In this document: piece after piece, positions 47,067-56,378 of the stretch | Layout: each line of letters opens with the position of its first letter | Numbering within the stretch: the first letter of the stretch is position 1 | NCBI GenBank assembly: GCA_030527185.1 | Contig: JAUNBF010000001.1 | Span: 115,376 to 179,375, forward strand | Reading direction: 5' to 3' | Length of the DNA: 64,000 nucleotides | DNA from: Planctomycetia bacterium | GTDB lineage: Bacteria; Planctomycetota; Planctomycetia; Pirellulales; Thermoguttaceae | The notes under the pieces: model-generated | Database searches by the model: none | Seen by the model: only the letters and a program-made list of their open reading frames with translations | Told to the model about the DNA's origin: nothing | Made by a program: the position numbers and the translations under genes

Positions 47067-47909
47067 ATGGAAAAATGGCCAGTAGGCGTTTTTGCGAGTA
47101 TCGGAACCGGTTTGGGCGTGGCTCTGGAGGTGGTGGAGGAACTGGGAATCCACACCGTGCAACTCTGTTGTCCTCACCGGGAGCAGCGAACGGAGGAAAA
47201 CGCTCAGAAATTTCTGGAGAAACTATCGCGGATTGGCGTGACGATTTCGGTCGTTTTCTGCGATTTTCAGGGGGAAAGCTACGCCAGCATTCCCAAAACA
47301 CGCGAAACGATTGGGCTGGTTCCGCGCGAAACCCGTGCCGCGCGAAAACAGGAAATCCGCGAGATTGCCGACTTTGCCAAAGTGCTGGGCTGCGACGCTA
47401 TCGGCATTCACATTGGCTTCATTCCTCACGACGCGACTTCTTCGGACTATCAGGAATTGGTAGGAATCATGCGGGAACTGGCTGATTATCTGGCGGCACA
47501 GGGACAGCGTTTTCATCTGGAAACCGGGCAGGAAACGGCAGACCAGTTGCGGGCTTTCCTCACCGATGTGGGGCGTGAGAATGTCTTTATCAATTTCGAC
47601 CCGGCCAACATGATTCTGTATGGCAGTGGGGAACCGATTCCCGCGTTGAAACAGTTGCGAAAATGGGTGCGCAGTTGCCACTGCAAGGATGCTCGATGGT
47701 CGGCAAATCCGGGAGTGGACTGGGGGGCGGAAGTGCCGTTTGGGACAGGGGATGTCGATGCCCGGATGTTCCTTCAGACGCTTCATGAGATTGGCTACGA
47801 CGGTCCTTTGACCATCGAACGGGAAATTCCTGCGGACCCACTGCGTCAAAAAGCGGAAATCTTACAAGCTCAAACGCTTATCGAAACGTTGAAAAAAGAG
47901 ATTCTCTAG
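47067..47909 (+). CDS. Sugar phosphate isomerase/epimerase family protein (xylose isomerase-like TIM barrel)
   Basis: This 280-aa protein has the length and motif spacing of the AP-endonuclease-2-like barrel. Probable metal ligands are Glu in H-L-E-T-G-Q-E, Asp in F-D-P-A-N-M, His in C-H-C-K-D-A and Glu in L-T-I-E-R-E; an additional His lies in I-G-I-H-I-G-F. There is no signal peptide, so it is cytoplasmic. The family includes D-tagatose/L-ribulose 3-epimerases and inosose dehydratase-like enzymes, and the exact substrate is unknown. Monocistronic with its own promoter; the next gene is convergent. Confidence 0.85.
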   Translation: MEKWPVGVFASIGTGLGVALEVVEELGIHTVQLCCPHREQRTEENAQKFLEKLSRIGVTISVVFCDFQGESYASIPKTRETIGLVPRETRAARKQEIREIADFAKVLGCDAIGIHIGFIPHDATSSDYQELVGIMRELADYLAAQGQRFHLETGQETADQLRAFLTDVGRENVFINFDPANMILYGSGEPIPALKQLRKWVRSCHCKDARWSANPGVDWGAEVPFGTGDVDARMFLQTLHEIGYDGPLTIEREIPADPLRQKAEILQAQTLIETLKKEIL

Positions 47910-48050
47910 TCCGTTGGCAAACTTGACAGATACAATTCTGGCAGGGTGGCAACCAACCGTTGTCAATATCCAGTCATGGATGAAGGGCAGGCGTGGTTCT
48001 GGTAAAAACATTTTTCCAGAATTCCACCAGCCCTTCTCCCTCTTTGCTTT

Positions 48051-49142
48051 TTACCGACAATTACCGAAAATCATCATTGCATAACCGGTGACGAGAATGG
48101 CATTGTTTTCCATCCAACGAGCCGATTTGTCGTTGACCCAGGAACCATCTTCCTGTTGGCGTTCCAGCAATTCCGCGAGAATCTCGTCGGCCCAACGGTG
48201 TTCGACACCTTCCGCGTCGCGAAACGTCGTTTTGCCATATTTTTTCAGCGCTTTCGACATGACCAGATAGTAATAATAGAGTCCCGCCTGGCCTTGTCCG
48301 GGATTTTCCTCAAAACTGTAGTTCTTCGCCAGCCAGCCAATGGCCGCTTGCATGCGTGGGTCATCTTCCTTCAAGCCTGCGTAAATCATACTTTTGAAAC
48401 CGGTGTAGGTCATGGAACCGTAGCTTTTCAACGCCTGATTTTTCATCCCCTGCGGCATTTTGTCCTCATCCATCACGAAAGTGTAGATGAAGCCACCGTC
48501 GTTCGTCTCGGCGGCAAAGGGGAGCGTGTTGTGTTCCGACTCCAGATTCTGGCATCGGGAGACGAAAACCATCGCTTTCTGAACCGCTTCGTCATCCTCT
48601 TTGGCTCCGAGCGATTCGAGCGCATCGAGCAAAAAGCCGGTATTGGACAAATCGGGACGCGACATCCGCCCGCCATAACCCGCTCCGCCATATTTGGTGT
48701 CGGCAGCGGTCAGTCCTTCCGATTCGTCCCACTGGTACTTGCGCAGGTATTTTTCCGCGTCTTTCAAGATTTCGTCGTACCGACCATCCTTGTTTGCCAG
48801 CGAAAAAGCCAGAACGCCGATACTCGTTTCGTAGTTGCCGAATCCGAATTGCGGATTGACAATGGCACCGTCCGGCTGGACTTGCGTTTCCAGGTACTTC
48901 AGCCCTTTCGCCACCATTGGGTCTTCCAGCGAAACGCCATTTTCCAGCAGTCCAATCAAGACCACACTCGTGACGCCCGATCCCATCATGCTGGCAAAGG
49001 AACCATCTTCCGCCTGCTGCGAACGGAGAAATTCCGCCCCGCGAGCGACCGCGTCGTCGATTTTTTCCGGCAAAAGCTCCTGACTTTGCAACGGCGCACC
49101 AAGCAGGGTGAAAAGGAGTAAAAATAGACCTGTCTGTTTCAT
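48051..49142 (-). CDS. Exported prenyltransferase/squalene-cyclase-repeat protein
   Basis: This 363-aa protein has a signal peptide (ending P-L-Q-S-Q-E) and alpha/alpha-toroid repeats of the squalene-hopene cyclase/prenyltransferase type: L-R-S-Q-Q-A-E-D-G-S-F, Y-L-E-T-Q-V-Q-P-D-G-A, L-L-E-R-Q-Q-E-D-G-S-W. The D-x-D-D protonation motif of true cyclases is not seen, so a binding or peptidase-inhibitor-like role is more likely than terpene cyclisation. Such exported 'terpene cyclase/mutase' proteins are common in planctomycetes. GAGGA precedes the ATG. It is last in a minus-strand cluster after two DUF1559 genes, but separated by 226 bp. Confidence 0.8.
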   Translation of the reverse strand: MKQTGLFLLLFTLLGAPLQSQELLPEKIDDAVARGAEFLRSQQAEDGSFASMMGSGVTSVVLIGLLENGVSLEDPMVAKGLKYLETQVQPDGAIVNPQFGFGNYETSIGVLAFSLANKDGRYDEILKDAEKYLRKYQWDESEGLTAADTKYGGAGYGGRMSRPDLSNTGFLLDALESLGAKEDDEAVQKAMVFVSRCQNLESEHNTLPFAAETNDGGFIYTFVMDEDKMPQGMKNQALKSYGSMTYTGFKSMIYAGLKEDDPRMQAAIGWLAKNYSFEENPGQGQAGLYYYYLVMSKALKKYGKTTFRDAEGVEHRWADEILAELLERQQEDGSWVNDKSARWMENNAILVTGYAMMIFGNCR

Positions 49143-49368
49143 TGGTTTTTCCTCATGTTTTCAAGTGTGTCATTTTCTCACAGATTCCCCCCATTCAGAG
49201 GGATTCGGAACGGGTAACGATAGGGTTCCCACGGGAACATGCCCCCTTCCCCGGAATCTGTTCCCGAGGTATTATGCCTTGGGTGACAAATCTTGCCGGG
49301 AAAGGAAGGCACGCCCCGTGGTGGAGGTGTTCATTTACGCCCTTCTGGAAGGGACATTCATTCTACAT

Positions 49369-50454
49369 TCAGTTCGTTCCATCGGGATAGTAACCGGTAT
49401 TCGCATCCAGCCACGACTCCGACCAATCCTGCATTTCCGTATCGGCAGCGATAACCGGCTGACCATCTTCACCGCAGGAGAGGTACTGATAAATCAACGG
49501 AACGACCTCTTCGTGGACAAACCGCACGCTTCCATCGGCAAATTGTGCGTTGGCACCACTGGGATGGAAAGAGTAGGGGAGGGAACTGGAATTGGTGACA
49601 TTGATGATTTTGCCACGGTACCCGGCTACGGTGCCCATCGTTGCGGAGGGCATGACGGTCCAATTGACGGTAGTGGTGTTGCTGTCGCCAGTATAAGTGG
49701 CACCATCAGCATAAACCGCGCACCAATTACGGAACATACTTGCGTTTGCCGTTCCATGTCCTGCCGGGGAGGAGTTCCAGCCGATCCAGCTAAAGGCGTT
49801 CGTTTCCAGCGTATCCACCTTTTTTCCCATGAAATAAACATTCGGCATTCCCGCGTGTTCATGGAAAATGATGGTATTGGAGAGACCGTCCGTAAGATTG
49901 TCAATCGGAATCACGCCTCGCCCCGACGCAACCGCACTCGGACCGGTTTTGCCGCCCAGAGGAACCTGGTACGCTTTCCCATCGGCAGCATCCAGGCTTT
50001 TATGGATAATCGCGTAGTCTGCCGGACGGGTATTGTCCACGGGGTCTCGATGTTGATCCTGATAGATCATCGTGCGTTCGGCTCCCCCCGGTGCGGAAGG
50101 ACACTGCACACACGGCGGAATCATCTGAACAAACCGTTCGTTGGAGGCATCGCTGAGAGCGGCGTAGGGATTCCATAAATCTTTGATATTCCCAGCTTCC
50201 ATAAACGGCAGTAATTCGACCAGAACGCCACGCTTGAATTTCCCACCGGACTGATTGGAATGGTTCGGCGGAAAGCCACCGTTGGCCTGTTCGTAATTCG
50301 CCAGCGCCAGGCCGATTTGGTGCATGTGGTTGGTACACTGGGCTTTTCGTGCGGCGGCACGTGCCATGTTGACCGCCGGCAGAAGCAGTGCCACCAACAT
50401 TCCGATAATAATGATCACCACTAACAATTCGATAAGTGTAAACCCTTTTTTCAT
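49369..50454 (-). CDS. DUF1559 pilin-like protein
   Basis: This 361-aa protein begins [18 protein letters not shown], with the prepilin cleavage site after residue 4, then [15 protein letters not shown]. The C-terminus has [24 protein letters not shown] precedes the ATG. It follows another DUF1559 gene by 57 bp; the two share the H-P-S/G and D-G-(S/A)-V-R boxes but little else, so the duplication is old. Confidence 0.9.
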   Translation of the reverse strand: MKKGFTLIELLVVIIIIGMLVALLLPAVNMARAAARKAQCTNHMHQIGLALANYEQANGGFPPNHSNQSGGKFKRGVLVELLPFMEAGNIKDLWNPYAALSDASNERFVQMIPPCVQCPSAPGGAERTMIYQDQHRDPVDNTRPADYAIIHKSLDAADGKAYQVPLGGKTGPSAVASGRGVIPIDNLTDGLSNTIIFHEHAGMPNVYFMGKKVDTLETNAFSWIGWNSSPAGHGTANASMFRNWCAVYADGATYTGDSNTTTVNWTVMPSATMGTVAGYRGKIINVTNSSSLPYSFHPSGANAQFADGSVRFVHEEVVPLIYQYLSCGEDGQPVIAADTEMQDWSESWLDANTGYYPDGTN

Positions 50455-50511
50455 GAGTTATTCTCCTTTATAAAATTTATTTTGGACTTGTTTTTTATCT
50501 CTATTTTAAAA

Positions 50512-51450
50512 CTATTCCGGGGAACTGCCGTCAGGATATTGATTCGTGTCCGGGTCTAAAAAAGACTCGTCCCACTCTACCAATTCCAGGTCGTCCGCAC
50601 GGACATTTTCACCACCATCCCGTGTATTCAATGCCAGAACAACGTAGGGAATCGCCTTTTCCGAAACCCTCCGAACGGCTCCATCCACAAACAGGCCCTG
50701 TACCATGCCGGGATGGAAGCTGTAAAACGCATCGTTGGAATAATTCACGATTCGGGAAAGTTGCGTCAAATTGGGAATTTTCGTGCAGGGAACGCCACCC
50801 CAAAGCGACATCCAGGGTTCTTTTACGGTACTATCCGTTTTTTTCCCCTCACGCCACAAGGTGGGACGTCCTCCCTGTTCATTCATCAAAATGGTGCAGG
50901 ACAATCCGTCGGTAAACTCGGAAGCCTGAACCCGCCGCGTTTCCTCCAACGCATTTTGGTACGTCTTTCCGTCATACATCGGAATGCCTCCACGGTGGAC
51001 ATAGTAATCGCTCACCAGACCACGGACAGAATTCATTCCTTTTCCACGGGAGTCGTAAATCGCCTCCACCTCCCGGTATTTATCCGGCGTGGAGGGACAG
51101 TGGAACAGCCCGATATATCGTAATAACAGGCGTTTATTCGCATTGTCAAAATAATCCTTTTCCAAATCCCAGTCGTCCACAAACGTGTCCGCGTCCAGAT
51201 ACGGCATCAGTTCGATACTCCATCCTTTTTGCGGGGACGTGGTTCGACAGGGGGGAAAGGCTCCGTAAACCGAAGCGTAATTATTCATCGCAATGCCAAA
51301 CTGACGAAGGTTGTTGGCACATGTCACCTTGCGTGCGGATTCTCTGGCGTACTGAACTGCCGGAAGGGTGATTCCCACCACCATTCCGATGATCGAAATC
51401 ACGACCAGAAGCTCTACCAGCGTAAATCCCGCTAACCTTCGGTCAAACAT
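50512..51450 (-). CDS. DUF1559 pilin-like protein
   Basis: This 312-aa protein begins [40 protein letters not shown] and a C-terminal F-H-P-G-M-V-Q-G-L-F-V-D-G-A-V-R-R box follow. AAAGGA lies inside the last codons of the ABC permease gene, whose TAG is three bases before this ATG, so translation is coupled to the transporter. That suggests a functional link between this pilin-like protein and the exporter. Confidence 0.9.
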   Translation of the reverse strand: MFDRRLAGFTLVELLVVISIIGMVVGITLPAVQYARESARKVTCANNLRQFGIAMNNYASVYGAFPPCRTTSPQKGWSIELMPYLDADTFVDDWDLEKDYFDNANKRLLLRYIGLFHCPSTPDKYREVEAIYDSRGKGMNSVRGLVSDYYVHRGGIPMYDGKTYQNALEETRRVQASEFTDGLSCTILMNEQGGRPTLWREGKKTDSTVKEPWMSLWGGVPCTKIPNLTQLSRIVNYSNDAFYSFHPGMVQGLFVDGAVRRVSEKAIPYVVLALNTRDGGENVRADDLELVEWDESFLDPDTNQYPDGSSPE

Positions 51451-51453
51451 AAC

Positions 51454-54400
51454 CTATTCCTTTCGCTGCAATAATTGGGATGGTTCCCGCAGCCCTGCCG
51501 TGAAAGCTGGCCACAAACTTGCCAAAAGGCAGACCGCCAACGCCAGGAAATAACCGGTTCCCAACTGGTTCCAGGGAACGACCACGGGAGGTGGAACTTC
51601 CCCAAAGAACGAGGTGTACTGCACCATCCCGTTCGCCAGCCAGGCATAAAACCAGCCGAAGGAAAAACTCAGCACACACGCGCAAAGCCCAATCAGAATT
51701 GATTCTGCCAGAATCATCCGAATCAGACCGCTTCGTGTGACGCCATACGCCCGCAGCACGCCCATCTCCCACCATCGGGAGCGAACCGAAATCACCATCG
51801 TGTTCAGCACCGCGATCGTCGAGAGAATCAGAATCATCAACGGCATTCGCGACATCATCGCAATGACCGAGCCTGCCCGTCCGAAAAGCGACTCGTTCAG
51901 ACTCTCCACCGTGCTGACCTGGGCAATTTTCTGCCGCAGTCCACGAGCGGAAGCGGCCTGGAACGCGTCGCCGGGATACTGTTTTTCGCCCAAGCCGACA
52001 TGCTCGCCCGTCGTGGCCGATTTTTCCAGAGACTGTTTGGCAATCTCCTGCATCGTATCGAAAACATCCTCATACTTCGTTCCCGGTTTCGTGTTGAACC
52101 AGAAAAACGCATTTTCGTTGGGATGAAAATCAAACTTCACATCATCGTAGGCGGCAAAAAGCAACGCACCTGTCCTCCCCGCCTGCGTCCGCACGCCGGA
52201 ACGTTTCGTCAACCACTGCCAGCCAGGGAGTTCCACCACGCCGACAACCGTGTATTCCACAATCGTTGGTTCCGCCGGTTCTCCTCCCGGACGCATCCCA
52301 CCTGGCCGCATTCCTGCCGGTGGGGCATCTTTCGGAGGGGCTGGGGCAGGGGGATTTTCAGATGGCGTTTGCGAAACTTGCGAAACATTGTCCGGCGCAG
52401 GGCGGTTTCCCTCACCACGCATTCCACCGCCAGGTCTGCCACCTGGTCCACCTCTTCCCCGTCGGGCTGATTCAGGAGCGATCAACCGAAGTTTGTCTCC
52501 CACATGCAGTCCCGCACGGAGCGAAAAAGCGTCCGAAATCACACATCCCTTAACATCCGGCGAACAAAGCCCACGCAGAATCTCCTCCCGACTCCCTTCG
52601 AGAATCTTCAGTCGAACGGTTGGATTTTCCGCACGGAAGGCAATTTGCGGGTCGAGACCGAAAATCGTCACGTTATCCATCCCGATTCCGCCCATTTCCT
52701 GCCACCGAGGCATCGACTCCAAATCGAGCGACGGCTGTTCCACCACCATCCGCATGAAGTCCTCCTCCACCACCCACGGCAATTTCCGTACCGTCCGGGC
52801 ATCCTGCGAAGAAATACCGTTGGGCAAAAACGCCACCAGTGTGTCGGGAATCGTGTCGGGACTCGTGAAAATGGCCAACATCGACATCGACCAAATCTGG
52901 ACAGCGGTAAACAGACCCAGACCGATACTTATCGCCATGGTCGTTCCCATCGTCCGCCACTGATGGCTGGTCAGCTGGTTCGTCAGAAAATGGGAGTCAA
53001 ATCCCAAAATCCTCGCCACCGGCGGTCCCAAAACTTTTTCTGTCAACACCACCAGCCCCGGAAAGAGGAGCAGAAAACCGCCCATGAGAAAGAGGGTTCC
53101 GAACGTGGAAAACATTGCCAGTCGGAAACCTTTATCCCAGTCGAATCCAAAAACGAACATCGGAACCAGGCTCAGCAAAACCACTCCCACGATTCCCGCC
53201 AGCAGAATCTGTCCCGGTGTGAGATTTCGGGAGCGACGTACCATCGATTCCAACGGCGCAATCCGCGTGGCTCGCCAGGCCGGAATGACAGAGGCCAGAA
53301 GCGCTCCGCACAACGAACAGCCGAGCGACAGCAGCCAGACATTCCACGTCGGCATCCATCCATTCCAATTCCCAGTCTGGATACCGTGAAGCACCAGCAA
53401 CAACAACCAGCCCGAAACCATTCCGCCCAGCCAGCCCAGCAGACCCAGCAGAAGCCCTTCCAGCATGATGGACCTCGCAATCTGGAATCGCGTCAGTCCG
53501 AGCGTTCGCAGCATCGCCAAAAGCCGAACCCGTTCGCTCACACCCATACTCAGCGTGGTGAAAATGATGAAAACCGATGCCAGCAGCACCAGTCCCAACG
53601 TAGACCAGACCTGCTTCCAGAGCGAATCGCCCGAAAGTTGCTCCTCCAGCCGCGCTTCCATCGCGGGAATATCCGCCGTGGCAACCCGCATTTCGGAAAG
53701 TGACTTTCCCAGCTTCTTTTCCAGCAACGCATAAAAATCGGCTGGCGCAACCTTCCGATTCAGCGTCACATACGCCATGTTCACCTCCGGCGTTTTCCCG
53801 GTAATCCGGTAGGCATCCTCCAGCGAAACATAGACGCTGGCCGCTCCCGGATCGCTCCTTCGAGGTGGCGGTTGTTGGGAATTGGACGTTGTCTGGGAAC
53901 CCGACGAAGAAGGTGGTCCACCCCCCAGCCCGACACCAAAGCCAAACGCGAACGTTCCCATGGAGCCACCCATGCGTCCGCCGGAAATCGAGTTTTGCTC
54001 GAAAATACCGACCACTTTCAACCGCTTTTCACCCTCCGGCGTGTCGATGGCAATCTCGTCGCCCACCTGGATGGTCGAATCCCTTTCCTCATTCCAGCCT
54101 CGGAGAAGCGAAATCGCGGCAGTACTCAAAACGCACTCCATCGGTGCCGAATACCAGCGTCCCTCCTCCATTTCAAAAGGTGCCACAGCCGTTCCCAAGC
54201 CCAAAAGATTGGGACTTCGCATGGGGGTGCCCAACTGTTGCCGCATTTTATCCGCCAGCGCATTTTCCCGGTCTGCCCGTGCCATGTGCGACGAGGCGAG
54301 AAAACCCCAGTCGAGACGCTCCACTTCGGAACACCCTTGGAGCGTTTCCTGAAACGGACCGTCCAACGGCTCCGACGAAAAGAGAATCAGCGTATATTGT

Positions 54401-54567
54401 CCAAAAAACTCCTTCACCTGGGCTTTTTTCTGCATTCCGGCCATGTTCAGGTTTCCCACAAACCAGACGACCATGCAACTGGTGGTGAGAATGGCCAAAA
54501 GAGCCAGAAGTGTCCGCGTTCGGTGATAGATCAACTCCCGACAAACGAATTTCAGCAGGAATTTCAT
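51454..54567 (-). CDS. MacB/FtsX-type ABC transporter permease
   Basis: This is 1,037 aa from the ATG at 54567 (GGAGG eight bases upstream, start overlapping the end of the ATPase gene region). The layout is one N-terminal helix (T-R-T-L-L-A-L-L-A-I-L), a periplasmic domain, a first FtsX membrane block near residues 325-540, a second large extracytoplasmic domain and a last FtsX block of three helices near 900-1030. Two low-complexity insertions occur: G/S/Q/P-rich near 215-245, and a Pro/Gly/Arg/Met-rich stretch near 700-765 (G-G-M-R-P-G-G type). Lol/MacB-like complexes move lipoproteins or other substrates from the inner membrane. Expressed with the ATPase at 54569. Confidence 0.87.
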   Translation of the reverse strand: MKFLLKFVCRELIYHRTRTLLALLAILTTSCMVVWFVGNLNMAGMQKKAQVKEFFGQYTLILFSSEPLDGPFQETLQGCSEVERLDWGFLASSHMARADRENALADKMRQQLGTPMRSPNLLGLGTAVAPFEMEEGRWYSAPMECVLSTAAISLLRGWNEERDSTIQVGDEIAIDTPEGEKRLKVVGIFEQNSISGGRMGGSMGTFAFGFGVGLGGGPPSSSGSQTTSNSQQPPPRRSDPGAASVYVSLEDAYRITGKTPEVNMAYVTLNRKVAPADFYALLEKKLGKSLSEMRVATADIPAMEARLEEQLSGDSLWKQVWSTLGLVLLASVFIIFTTLSMGVSERVRLLAMLRTLGLTRFQIARSIMLEGLLLGLLGWLGGMVSGWLLLLVLHGIQTGNWNGWMPTWNVWLLSLGCSLCGALLASVIPAWRATRIAPLESMVRRSRNLTPGQILLAGIVGVVLLSLVPMFVFGFDWDKGFRLAMFSTFGTLFLMGGFLLLFPGLVVLTEKVLGPPVARILGFDSHFLTNQLTSHQWRTMGTTMAISIGLGLFTAVQIWSMSMLAIFTSPDTIPDTLVAFLPNGISSQDARTVRKLPWVVEEDFMRMVVEQPSLDLESMPRWQEMGGIGMDNVTIFGLDPQIAFRAENPTVRLKILEGSREEILRGLCSPDVKGCVISDAFSLRAGLHVGDKLRLIAPESARRGRGGPGGRPGGGMRGEGNRPAPDNVSQVSQTPSENPPAPAPPKDAPPAGMRPGGMRPGGEPAEPTIVEYTVVGVVELPGWQWLTKRSGVRTQAGRTGALLFAAYDDVKFDFHPNENAFFWFNTKPGTKYEDVFDTMQEIAKQSLEKSATTGEHVGLGEKQYPGDAFQAASARGLRQKIAQVSTVESLNESLFGRAGSVIAMMSRMPLMILILSTIAVLNTMVISVRSRWWEMGVLRAYGVTRSGLIRMILAESILIGLCACVLSFSFGWFYAWLANGMVQYTSFFGEVPPPVVVPWNQLGTGYFLALAVCLLASLWPAFTAGLREPSQLLQRKE

Positions 54568-54568
54568 C

Positions 54569-55360
54569 TCATTCCTCCTTTTCCCGTTCATCCGAACTCT
54601 TTTTCAATTGATTGGAGGGAAAATCTTCCACAATCTTCCCGTCCCGCAACTGCACCACCCGATCTGTCCATCGTGCCACCGCCGGCTCATGCGTGACCAG
54701 AATCATCGTGTGTTTCCGCTCGTCGCACAATTCCCGCAACAGACGACAAACAATCTCACTGTTCGCCGAGTCCAGATTTCCGGTCGGTTCGTCCGCCAGA
54801 AACAACGTTTCCGCCGCGTCATTGCGAGCAAAGTCCATGAACAATGCCCGCGCAATCGCCACACGCTGTTGTTCGCCGCCGCTCAACGTGTCGGGAAAAT
54901 GCTTCCTGCGGCTGGTCAACTGCAATTTGTCCAGAAGCCGCTCCATCGCGTCCTGGATTTCCTGTCGGGAGAGCTTTTTCCCTCCCTGTTTTCCACCTCC
55001 CGCCAAGACCGGAAGTAAAATATTCTCCTCCGCCGTCAGCGTGGGAATCAGATTGAAGGCTTGAAAGACGATCCCAATCTTCTCCCGGCGAAACAGCGTC
55101 AAATCATGGTCGGAAAGCGCATTGAGTACCGTCCCGCCAACCTGAATCTGTCCCGACGTCGGTTTCGTCAGACCTGCCAGCACGTGCAGCAGCGTGCTTT
55201 TGCCCGAACCACTGGCTCCCATGATCGATAAAAACTCTCCTCGAGGAACCGACAACTGAATATCCCGCAACGCATGGACATCCGCTGTGCCATCGGAACT
55301 CCCTCCAGGGTAAATCTTAAAAACATCCGTTAATTGTACATGTATTTCCTGATTCGGCAT
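54569..55360 (-). CDS. ABC transporter ATP-binding protein (LolD/MacB type)
   Basis: This 263-aa ATPase has Walker A G-A-S-G-S-G-K-S-T (48-56), Q-loop F-Q-A-F-N-L, signature L-S-G-G-E-Q-Q (159-165), Walker B L-F-L-A-D-E-P-T-G-N-L-D (186-197) and an H-loop V-T-H-E-P. This is the LolD/MacB/FtsE branch. A short Gly/Lys-rich insertion lies at 121-130. It powers the permease that starts two bases after its stop codon. Confidence 0.92.
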   Translation of the reverse strand: MPNQEIHVQLTDVFKIYPGGSSDGTADVHALRDIQLSVPRGEFLSIMGASGSGKSTLLHVLAGLTKPTSGQIQVGGTVLNALSDHDLTLFRREKIGIVFQAFNLIPTLTAEENILLPVLAGGGKQGGKKLSRQEIQDAMERLLDKLQLTSRRKHFPDTLSGGEQQRVAIARALFMDFARNDAAETLFLADEPTGNLDSANSEIVCRLLRELCDERKHTMILVTHEPAVARWTDRVVQLRDGKIVEDFPSNQLKKSSDEREKEE

Positions 55361-55476
55361 TGTTCATTCCGTTTCTTGTCCAGATAATAAAACCTTTTCC
55401 CTGCCAGTATTAAAAATCCGTACCGATTTCCTATTCCTGCGCAGAGTGTCCTTTTTGAGAAACGTTTCCGAGGTTT

Positions 55477-56184
55477 TTAAATCAGAAGCACCATCGTCTG
55501 CTTCACTTGCACGACGTGATTATCAATGTGAGAAAGAAAAAAACAACCCTGTTGTTGAGACGACCGATAAACGGGCAATAATTCCCCGTGGCAAGAAAAT
55601 CCTTCTTCCAGAATACGAGAAACGGTGGAAATTACCGCGGCAATCTCCACGATCGGCCAATCGGGATTCTCCGACGGGAAGTCCTGTGGCAAAATGGGAC
55701 GGCATTTGTCCAATTTCCCCACCGTTTCCAAAAATCGGGAAACTTTGCCCCACCGCAACAGAGCTTGCCACTGCGGAGAATGGCAGGCAAACTTTTTCAA
55801 TGCCGTATGCAGATACTGTTCGCGTACCGAAGCCGTCTGCCCACTTTTTTCCAGAAATGCCAGTGCCGACCGGACACCAACATCCTCGTCTTCCCCCGCC
55901 AGCGTCTGAATCGCCTCTTTCAGATACGTCCAATCGACCTCTTTTTCATATTCCAGCCGAGATGGTTCCGAATAGAGAAATCGAAACCCCTCCTCCACCG
56001 CCAGACGTGCCTCAGGCAAATTTCCCAACGACTCGGCGTGACGTTTCGCACGCAGTTGAAGTTGCAAATCGACTTTTTCCCGAAGGAGCAATTCCTCCTC
56101 CCATTCGCCAGCATAGAGACTCCCCCCCCACAGAATTCCTGCGGTCAGGAGCCAGAACCAGGGCTGGAACAATCGGGCGAACAT
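55477..56184 (-). CDS. Secreted hypothetical protein with a G8 tract in the signal peptide
   Basis: I do not recognise this 235-aa protein. The ATG at 56184 has AAGGAG nine bases upstream. A signal peptide (F-W-L-L-T-A-G-I-L-W-G-G-S-L-Y-A-G-E) precedes an all-helical, charged domain (L-L-L-R-E-K-V-D-L-Q-L-Q-L-R-A-K-R-H-A) with TPR/HEAT-like spacing, and the C-terminus has hydrophobic strands. Eight consecutive G encode W-G-G inside the signal peptide; the frame is ON as sequenced. It has a strong promoter of its own and lies 116 bp upstream of the ABC ATPase gene, so it may belong to that transcript. Confidence 0.65.
   Translation of the reverse strand: MFARLFQPWFWLLTAGILWGGSLYAGEWEEELLLREKVDLQLQLRAKRHAESLGNLPEARLAVEEGFRFLYSEPSRLEYEKEVDWTYLKEAIQTLAGEDEDVGVRSALAFLEKSGQTASVREQYLHTALKKFACHSPQWQALLRWGKVSRFLETVGKLDKCRPILPQDFPSENPDWPIVEIAAVISTVSRILEEGFSCHGELLPVYRSSQQQGCFFLSHIDNHVVQVKQTMVLLI
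56122..56129 (-). repeat. Poly-G (8) tract within signal-peptide codons
   Basis: Eight C on the plus strand (G on the coding strand) about 55 nt after the start codon. It is shorter than the two 11-G tracts but in the same kind of position. Confidence 0.75.
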
Positions 56185-56213
56185 GAAAAGTTACTCCTTA
56201 TCTAACATTTTCC

Positions 56214-56242
56214 AGTATAACGCCATTTTCCCCCAATGTCAA
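56214..56242 (-). promoter_or_regulatory. Promoter of the secreted hypothetical gene
   Basis: On the minus strand TTGACA (56237-56242), 17 bp, TATACT (56214-56219), about 25 nt before the ATG. It is divergent to the UbiA promoter. Confidence 0.72.
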
Positions 56243-56300
56243 GTATTTTCCCCACAATTTTTTAATTTTTTTCCTAAAAAAAGGAGAAAATCCTGCCTCC

Positions 56301-56328
56301 TTGACAAATTTTTTGTGCCAGGTACAAT
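56301..56328 (+). promoter_or_regulatory. Promoter of the UbiA/GT-C unit
   Basis: TTGACA, 16 bp, TACAAT. It makes the upstream in-frame start codon at 56301 impossible and supports ATG 56379. Confidence 0.7.
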
Positions 56329-56378
56329 CAATTTTTACTGGACAAAAATTTATCTTGTGGGGAAATCAAGAGCGGAAA

